A stretch of 64,000 nt of DNA, from assembly GCA_037975125.1 (NCBI GenBank), contig CM075852.1, forward strand, positions 18,563,297 to 18,627,296, written 5' to 3'. The notes under the pieces were generated by a model. That model was given only the letters and a program-made list of their open reading frames with translations, ran no database searches and had not been told where the DNA came from. This DNA is from Latrodectus hesperus (lineage: Eukaryota; Arthropoda; Arachnida; Araneae; Theridiidae). The position numbers and the translations under genes are program-made. Of the stretch, positions 56,832 to 64,000 are shown piece after piece; the first letter of the stretch is position 1, and every line of letters starts with the position of its first letter.

Positions 56832-57334
56832 GCCGACCGATGGCTGAGTGGTTAACGCTCCTGATTCCTGAGCTGTGGGTCCTGGGTTCGAATCCCGGTT
56901 CGGGCATGGATGTTACTTTCTTTCTCTGTTCTCTCTGTGTTTCTCTATCCTTTCTCCCTGCCGAGCTGGCAGCCGAATGGTTAGCGCTCTTGCCTTCGGT
57001 TCAACAGTTCGTGGGTTCGAATCCAACCTTGGGCATGGATGTTTGTAGTGGTTCGGAATCCACTTTAAACCGTAAGTCCCGGTCTAATTAGCCCTCGTGT
57101 GCAAAAAATGACCGTTGAGCGACAAATAAACAAACAAACAAACTATCCTTTCTCCCGTGATGTATGAATGTGGCCCACCCTATAAACGGGTTTGTGGTGG
57201 TATGACGCGGGTAACACTACTCGCCTCCGTGACTTGGTTCACAGGTACCCGTTGGGTAACGACAAATGAGTAGCAGTTTCCGGCCTTTTTGTGGCATAGG
57301 GTTCAACCCTATGTGCCCGCCGTTGGAAAATAAA
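56832..57334 (+). mobile_element. SINE-A copy, full length, interrupted by SINE-B
   Basis: The plus-strand head GCCGACCGATGGCTGAGTGG (A box) and B box GGGTTCGAATCCC near 56884 begin the SINE-A body. It resumes after the insert and ends GCCGTTGGAAAATAAA. The 13-bp target duplication ACATTAACAATTT is exact (56819-56831, 57335-57347). Subtracting the 184-bp insert and the 14-bp duplication leaves 305 bp, matching 18854-19159. The 116-aa frame across both SINEs is an artefact. Confidence 0.95.
56959..57142 (+). mobile_element. SINE-B copy nested in SINE-A
   Basis: A 184-bp tRNA-headed SINE starting TGCCGAGCTGGCAGCCGAAT, with B box GGGTTCGAATCC and a tail of (CAAA)n. It is flanked by an exact 14-bp duplication of the host SINE, CTATCCTTTCTCCC (56945-56958, 57143-57156); the first C could belong to the tail. 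This dates SINE-B activity after this SINE-A copy. Confidence 0.96.
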
Positions 57335-57347
57335 ACATTAACAATTT

Positions 57348-58069
57348 TCATTTAGGACACATGTTGCTGAAGAAAAAAACGGTTCAGAGATCTCTTGAAG
57401 GAAAATAGAGGAATAAAAACAAGAAAAAAATTTACCAAGACCGTATTTGGTTGGCCAAAAATTACGTTTTTTAATGAAAAAAGCTTGGGCTAGGAAAATT
57501 CCAACATTGCAATGTCGAATCCAACTGCTGAAAGTTAAAATAAAACAGCTGAAAACCAGCTTTGCGTTGCCACAACGATACTTCTCGAGACAAAACTTCT
57601 GAATAAAATAATTCCACCAGAAGACGATATATAGAAAGCAATATACATTGCAGACGATATAATAAACTGCAAGTGTCACATGACAATTCCAACCTTATAA
57701 TTCGAGCAATGTGAACGTAGAACATCTTGTATATGCTTAAAATTAAATAGAGATTCTCAAACGGAATAAGACAAGCCAATTTTTCTGGAGCTCCAGAAAT
57801 TTCACGAGTTTCTTTTGTGCTCTTTTCCTTGTGAATTTTTTTTTTAATTTTTACTTCTGTTCTGATATTATTTTGTTCTGGTTATTACTTTAAGTGTTTG
57901 TTCTTTTTACTATATTTGTTCTTCTGTGATACTTGCTGTTTTATATTTTGAATTGATTTTTCCAAAAAGACCATATGAAACACAATCATATATGCGCATT
58001 TAAATTCCTTGCCTGGTTTTACTCCTAACTCTCAAAAAAACTTCCTTTCTGCTGAAGAATCTGAAACCC
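57348..58069. other. Non-genic stretch with overlapping minus frames
   Basis: Two minus-strand frames of 113 and 102 codons overlap (57338-57779), rich in Phe, Cys, Tyr and Leu. They lack splice or start support and are not recognised. Confidence 0.4.
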
Positions 58070-58260
58070 ATTTGTTGAAATATAGCCGGGGTGTCGATTA
58101 GAAATTGAGAGATTAAGTTCTTAGATTCGACGTGGTTGAAGTGGATGCAAATGTCCGTGTTGCGTGACATCGATTACTTTTCCTTTCGTTTTTTGTTCGC
58201 GCACGGTTGTTCTTCCTTTTAGGGGAACTACGCCCATATCAGGCCTTAGGCATTATTGGC
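58070..58260. promoter_or_regulatory. Small GC-enriched island
   Basis: Repeat-free, with ATGCAAAT (58145-58152) and TGCGTGACATCGATTAC motifs. Candidate conserved non-coding element. Confidence 0.25.
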
Positions 58261-59499
58261 TTTTAAAAATGGCCTTTCTTCCTTATCTATGTACTTTGCT
58301 AATATTCTTAAGAAGAAAATGTTGAAATACTTTAAAAGTGCCTTCGCATTGTGCTGCATTAGTGTTTTACAGAATATTTCCTTATTTAAAAGGTGTGCTT
58401 TTACTGATTATGTTTTAAGATTGTGTTCCATGATCACTAAAGTTCAATTCTATTTCTGAAATAATTTTTGGTAAAAAAATTCTGTTTTGAAGCATTGACT
58501 TATAGTAAATTTGTTCGGACCTATGTAATTCTTTTTTTATGAATTTTATTTGAAATGGTTTTAATTCGTGTAATAAAATGACTTGAGACTTATTCTGTTA
58601 CTCATAATTAATATTTATATAACAACTTGAAAATTCTAAATATTATGTTTCCATTTATCTCTTAATTTGTTCACAACAGGAAAAGTCTCATTTTGTTACC
58701 AGTTCTTTGAATTATTGAATTCTATATCGACAATTGATCCAAATATTTTTAATAGTTAAGAATGATTTTCTTATCACATTTTATATTTCAAATAAAGATA
58801 TTAATAATGAAATTGTAATCGTCATTCTCTTTTTCGTTCCAATTAAAAATTAATTTACAGAATAATGTAATTATTAAAATAAACATTGTTTAAAAATTTA
58901 ACTTTTGAAAAATTTAAATAAATGTACACATAAAATTTTTTTAAAAGAAATCTGCTTTATATAACATTTTATTAAATCTTACTTAGTATATTGTGCTTGT
59001 TTCAATATTTAGCATAAGCAACATACATAAATTCTTATATGTTGCCTAATATGTATTTGATATGTGTTACTTATCTTAAGTATAATCATCTTATTAATTA
59101 TCAGATCGAAAAATTATATTAAAATATATAAATATGAAATAGCACACAAAATACTTAAAATTAGTTTTCATAAATATAAAAGAGATTTGTACCTTGTTTA
59201 AACATTTAAAATAAAAATTTTGGGAATAAATGTGAAATTTCGGAATGCGTATTTTTACTTTTTTATCTATGGCAAAAAAAATTCTTAATACCATATTCTC
59301 ACATTATTTATCAATATTATAAATATAAAGAAGATTCACACAAATTATCAATTATAAAAAAAGCATCGATTAATTCATCTTGGTAATACAAGAGGGGAAA
59401 ATGAGACTTTTTGGACTTTATACTCTTGTCAAAATGTTGTTTAAAACTCAGTCATTAGGAAAAGGTCAAATGAACTTGACATAACACCTTTCGCAAATA
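58261..59499. other. AT-rich non-genic stretch
   Basis: No supported feature is visible in this stretch. Confidence 0.5.
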
Positions 59500-60320
59500 C
59501 GCTGTATAAATCTCGCCTAATCCTTCGCCCTCTGTTCGCTGAAGAGTATAATGAACACTGTCTCAGCGTATAAAGGAAGTAATCGCCTCTACAACACGAG
59601 AAGAAATTTGTTTTCATCAACTCCAGTTCACACGGGGCTTCTTTGGCTTGATCTCACCCCTTTTGTGTATCTCGGCTTTTAACCGTAATGCAGCGCTCGT
59701 AAGCCTTAAGTGGAACCCAGGTTTCCCTTGCAAGGGCCTTACCGATGGTTCTGCAAGATGCCATTATCCACGGGACTAATAAGGAAAAGAAAATGGCTGT
59801 GTCCTCCACCTCCACCCACTCCAGAAAGCGAGGGGCGCTTTGCGAGTGCACACTGTCATCCACTCCTTCTGTTGGGGCGATAACCGCCCCTGTGAAATAT
59901 TGATGCGGGGGCCGCTCTCTCGTTATCCGATTTATCTTGCTTTGCTCTCGCGATAGTCAGGCCCTCCCCTCCCGGGGCTCCCCTATTTTTGCTCTGATTT
60001 AAGGTAATGGTCGGTAGGTGTCGCCTCTGAGAGTTTCGCGGCATTACTTTAGTTCGGAGGCATTAGCTGCCTATATCTGCTGTATTGGTGTTTTAGAGAT
60101 TAGGGCCACATTGTGTTTGTTCCTGCAGGAAAGTGTCTCCCACTCGCCAACTGGAGCCCTCTTGTTGTGGGAGATATGTGGGAAAAGAGATAGCTTTGTG
60201 CTTCCGTAATGCTCCTCAGCCGACGTGAGGCGTAATTTGTGAAATTTTATGTCCATATCGCTCTTTTGTCGCACCGGGTGGTATGGCGCTTCAGTCATTT
60301 TTCAGTCTTCACGTCGTAGG
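59500..60320. other. Largest GC-enriched island
   Basis: About 800 bp, the most GC-rich non-repeat block in the window. Several overlapping 60-75 codon frames occur on both strands. On the minus strand a frame from ATG 60044 reads MPRNSQRRHLPTITLNQSKN onward to 59856, adjoining the candidate exon at 59743-59889. It could be an exon cluster, a CpG-type promoter region or a conserved non-coding element. Confidence 0.4.
59743..59889 (-). CDS. Candidate 147-nt coding exon, minus strand
   Basis: Acceptor ATATTTCACAG (AG at 59891-59890) and donor ATCG|GTAAGG (GT at 59742-59741) bound a frame open across all 48 codons. It includes APTEGVDDSVHSQSAPRFLE and then WVEVEDTAIFFSLLVPWIMA. Length is a multiple of three with phase 1 at both ends. 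GC-rich sequence has few stops, so openness is only mild support; the paired splice sites add more. No family is recognised. Confidence 0.33.
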
Positions 60321-61839
60321 TTTGACGCAAGAGATCTCACGCGATTTTCATAAGAAATATATATATGACATTCATAAGAAACACTAGTGTGTTATTTCTT
60401 ATCACAGGATAGTGATGCCATGCTTCTTTATTCAATTTTCATAAATCATTTTTCGTATTTTTCCGGTTGATAAAAGGATTCACTCACTACCTATCAGCAA
60501 ATATATCATTCTGTCATCAGTTTGAATATTTTTGTAATTTTAATGTTACTTCTGTCAAATACTTTTGTAAAATTTCGTATGTAAAGAGATTTTATGCAAT
60601 TTTTTTTTTAAGATATTAACTAAAATTATAATTATTTAGGAATCTAAGATCTTTAAGTTATGAAATGAAACCACAAAGTGTACTTACGTTTTGCGTTTTA
60701 AATTGGCTTGATATAGCTTTTTTACTGCAGACAATTATTAGTATATGTAATTTTAAGATTCATTTCAATTCCTATTAAAAATTGGATTGCATCGATTTTT
60801 AAAATGGTATATTCTTTGTCCTATTGTTTCTATTAAAATTCATTGCCTTTCGGAAGTTTTAAATCTGTTTCCCTAAGTATATATACAATCTTGTCATATG
60901 AATACAAATATGCAAAAAAAAATACATTTATATTTTTATATTGTTTACTTACTATGCGAATCAATGTGTTAATTTCTTAAACAGTGGAACTCGGATAAAT
61001 GCTTTGAAACGTGGCATACTTCATGATAGTTTAAATAAGCAAGGATATATGCATTGCATTTAAATTTAGTCGTGTAGCGTATTTTTTAATCCGAATTTCA
61101 ATAATATTTCCTTATAAATTACTTTGAAGAGAAAGAGTAATTTATTTCATTTCTCTAATGTCTTAAAAGTATTTAAATCAAATTATATTTTGTGAAAAGC
61201 GACAGTATAAAATCAAATTATTTATAGTGTCAACTCGTAACATTTTTTCAATTTAAATATCTTTCAAATAAATATACGGAAAACAAATTATTTATAAACA
61301 AATAAACATTTTCAAAGTATTTTATCTTTATTTTGGAAAAGACAATGTCGACAAAACAATCAATTTTTAAAAGTGCGCTTAGTTTAAGAAATGTTTAATC
61401 TTATATTTTTTATTAAAGTTTCTATCTTGGTAACAAATATAAAGCATTCAAATTTAATATTCACTTGTATTTTATTGTTTTATTCATTTGCTTAGTTATG
61501 AAAATAAGATTATTACGGCAAAGATATACTAAAAATGCAATTTTATAATTTGCTCATAAAACTGATGAATTTAAAAATAAATTGAAAAGTGAAACTATTT
61601 ATTGAAAAATAAAATAACTGATGCGAGATTGTGTGTAGAATTATAACTTTTGTTGAAACATAACAAATGATTAAATTTATATAATTTAATGTAAAAATAA
61701 AGTCATTTTCAGTAATTGCAATATCTCTAAAGAAATTATATCCTTATAGCTAACTTAAAACGTGATTTAAAATCGCGTTTTAATACACATGAGTCACTTA
61801 AATAGTGCTAATAATTTAATTATTTGGTGTACGTTGCAA
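60321..61839. other. AT-rich non-genic stretch
   Basis: No supported feature is visible in this stretch. Confidence 0.5.
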
Positions 61840-62110
61840 AATGCGTGCATCTATGATTTTATTTTTCCTGATTTTCTTAGTTAATATTTCGTAGAACCAG
61901 AGAAATCTATCGTTGCGTGGGAGTGATGTATAGCAGGATTATCGAAGGAACGACCCTCAACAAATCCCACTGATTTATTGAGTATATAGGATGCAGCGTC
62001 TTTCATCATCTATTCCATCAGATGTTTCATCTGTCTTGTGTCGGATGGATGATCGAGCACATATTAATAGCATCACGTAGATTTTCACTCTGGGAAATCA
62101 AAGCGCTTCT
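61840..62110. promoter_or_regulatory. Small compositional island
   Basis: A moderately GC-enriched, repeat-free block with no convincing frame. Possible conserved non-coding element. Confidence 0.2.
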
Positions 62111-62711
62111 CTATCTTGAGTTAGTTGAAAAAAAATATTAACAGAAGTTATCGATAAAATTTCAATGGTATTGTTAAAAACATTACATTAGGTAAAACAT
62201 AATGAATAAACAATAAAAAATAAACAATTCACACATTTGTATGCGGAATTTCGATTACGCGACAGTATCAAAAAGCTAACAGCTAACTATTTGTTTCCAG
62301 CAGTCTCCTGTTTTTAGGCTCTTTTTTGGTTCACTGTATAGTTGTAAGATTGAATGGTTACTAAAAATGGAATGATTACTGGTGTCCTACATTCCAAAAT
62401 TATTAAATCTTCATTGTTAACAAATGAGGACCTAGACTACAAAACTAAAAACGTTATTTCATTATATTCAATTTTCTAATTTTGATCTCTGCTTAATTAA
62501 ATATTTTGATTTTTAAGATGCTTAAAAATAATATGCAAAATTTGAAAATACTATAGATGATTATAAGAACATGTTGATGAACAGGAAATAAAAAAACTAA
62601 AAACTAAAAAAACTAGAACTATCACCTCATGTGTTGAGATTTCGATTTTCTTCAGCTATTTTGATATATAATGTTTATGAATAAGAATTCAGATTATGCA
62701 TTTTTTAACTT
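62111..62711. other. AT-rich non-genic stretch
   Basis: No supported feature is visible in this stretch. Confidence 0.5.
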
Positions 62712-62713
62712 TA

Positions 62714-63435
62714 GAGTGGGTAATCGATTAACGAACATAATCCGTTACAAGATTATGTTCGCTATCCGAATTGTTCGTTAACCGATCATCAATTTACCAT
62801 GGATTGTTTTGTGAAATCAATTGTTCTGGAGTCCCTAAAATTAAATTAAACAAAGGATGTATAGTTTCTCGGTAAGTTTATTAAAAAAAAATAATACATA
62901 CGAAGTATTGCATAATAATAAGTCCTTTCCGTTTTTTGTTTATGAGGCATTAAGAAAACATGTCCAATATCTATTGCTTTTTTTTATGACTTTCTTGAAG
63001 TGGTTAATAGCATTGTTGTAGTAAAAATCCCTTACATTATAGATATCAGTTTCTTTTGGGTGCCATTCTAAGACCATTTTTCTGACATCCTCCCACTTCT
63101 TCAATGAATGAATGGGGGGATTACTCAAAATGAAATCAATTTCGGTTTTGAATGAAATCAAAACTGAAACTGATCTTCTATTTTTAGCTATGAATATTCT
63201 ATTGAAAAAAAAATTCCAGTATAGAACATTGAAGTTTAATAGACAAGCAACATAATTCAAGAGAGATGAAAAACGGTTTTTAGAACGTTGGGTTTGGCAA
63301 CCGAGCACATCATGCTCCGAGAGCCGAGAAGTGTTCGTTAGAATTAATTGTTCGAATACAAAAATCTTTCGTGAAATTATTCGTTGTACGATTTGTGTTC
63401 GCAATCCGAACTGTTCATTAACCGATTATCCACTG
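62714..63435 (-). mobile_element. pogo/Tigger-like family 2 copy, reverse orientation
   Basis: A 722-bp element flanked by TA (62712-62713, 63436-63437), with terminal repeats GAGTGGGTAATCGATTAACG and the reverse complement of CAGTGGATAATCGGTTAATG. The minus-strand relic (near 63095-62945) contains KKWEDVRKMVLEWHPKETDI and VRDFYYNNAINHFKKVIKK, parallel to the copy at 26556-27315. The 154-aa minus frame (62940-63404) fuses non-coding terminal sequence with this relic and should not be called a host gene. Confidence 0.85.
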
Positions 63436-63437
63436 TA

Positions 63438-64000
63438 ATTTTTTTTTTATCATAATATGCAGTTTCCTAGAGTTGAAGTAAGTTAACGTAAAACTTAAGT
63501 AAATATACTAATTCTACATCAGTTTTGTTTAAAGTTTATAAAAAATAAAAACAATCCTTACTAAATTTGCAGAAACATTGGCAACAAACATTTGTCTTAG
63601 CTGTCGGCAATTAAATATTGTGGGGACGAAAGATAACAATCATTTTAAAATTTTCCATTATTCGTGAAAAACCTTGAATCATTTTAAATCTGTATTAACT
63701 TGTTTTGTACTTTAATAACTTTTGTCTTGATCAAAATATTGTTTTTTGAAAGTTTAATACAGTTTCAATGTTTTTAATATTAAAATCATGATAGTTATGA
63801 TTTGGAAAAACTTTCCAAAAATGGAAAATTAAAAAGGACTTATTGAAAGGGACTTTAATGGTTTACTTAAATTTGCTATTTACAACTGTTCTAAAAAAGG
63901 TAAATTTTCCTTATGCAGCAAATATAGAATAGGTCTAGCGAAGATCCTGGTAGAATAAAATGAAAAGAAATCAGATATTAACTATTAAATGTATTTTAAA
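63438..64000. other. AT-rich non-genic stretch
   Basis: No supported feature is visible in this stretch. Confidence 0.5.

Noticed and set aside
1080..57070. Genuine tRNA genes at the B-box motifs
   Set aside because: Each A/B-box unit is embedded in a repeated SINE with a body, tail and usually a target duplication; none folds as an isolated, intact tRNA on inspection.
56741..57091. 116-aa plus-strand frame as a gene
   Set aside because: It runs through the 5' flank, the SINE-A head and the nested SINE-B; no coding signal remains once these are removed.
62940..63404. 154-aa minus-strand frame as a host gene
   Set aside because: It lies within a TA-flanked element with terminal inverted repeats. 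Only its C-terminal third resembles a transposase relic.
1..64000. CRISPR arrays, operons, bacterial promoters or terminators
   Set aside because: Nothing of the kind is present; composition, repeats and retroelements are those of an animal genome.

Overview
The window is eukaryotic: very AT-rich, non-operonic DNA with no rRNA, CRISPR array or dense genes. It is loaded with tRNA-headed SINEs, RNase H-bearing non-LTR retrotransposons and pogo/Tigger-type DNA transposon remnants. This mix, and the type of SINE and LINE C-terminal sequences, points to an arthropod and most likely a spider (orb-weaver type). That assignment rests on recall of repeat types, not on a search. No complete host gene is visible; the window looks like a gene desert or the inside of one or more long introns.

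The only clearly intact genes belong to one complete non-LTR retrotransposon at 33054-38678. It has a 5'UTR with about two 93-bp monomers, ORF1 (371 aa, three zinc knuckles), and ORF2 (1224 aa: AP endonuclease, reverse transcriptase, RNase H). The ORFs overlap in a TAATG stop/start. The 3' end is a (TCAA)n tail and the element is flanked by a perfect 17-bp target-site duplication, so the copy is probably young. Three other RNase H-bearing LINE pieces are decayed or 5'-truncated (28860-29419 minus, 40269-40731 plus, about 56270-56705 plus).

SINEs fall into at least three groups. SINE-A is about 305 bp (18854-19159, 24591-24879, 41611-41897, 56832-57334), with a tail-swapped relative at 32770-33015. 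SINE-B is about 180 bp (1065-1241, 7099-7242, 47570-47745, 56959-57142 and several worn copies). A third group lies near 858-1050 and 49797-49960. Many have recognisable target-site duplications, and two nested insertions can be read base by base (SINE-B inside SINE-A; a 315-bp insert inside a Tigger-like element). Two families of pogo/Tigger-like elements with TA target sites are present, with two copies each.

Between the repeats lie about a dozen 200-800 bp islands that are visibly richer in GC and free of repeat features (for example 11650-11990, 14740-15130, 44040-44560, 53870-54350, 59500-60320). They are candidates for conserved non-coding elements or isolated exons. Several short open frames are bounded by good splice signals (plus: 2811-2869, 7745-7855, 9109-9187; minus: 54156-54295, 59743-59889). 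A site at 27841-27872 has the architecture of a recursive (zero-length-exon) splice site. All of these are hypotheses. The rest is AT-rich sequence with microsatellites, homopolymers, hairpins and a few tandem duplications.
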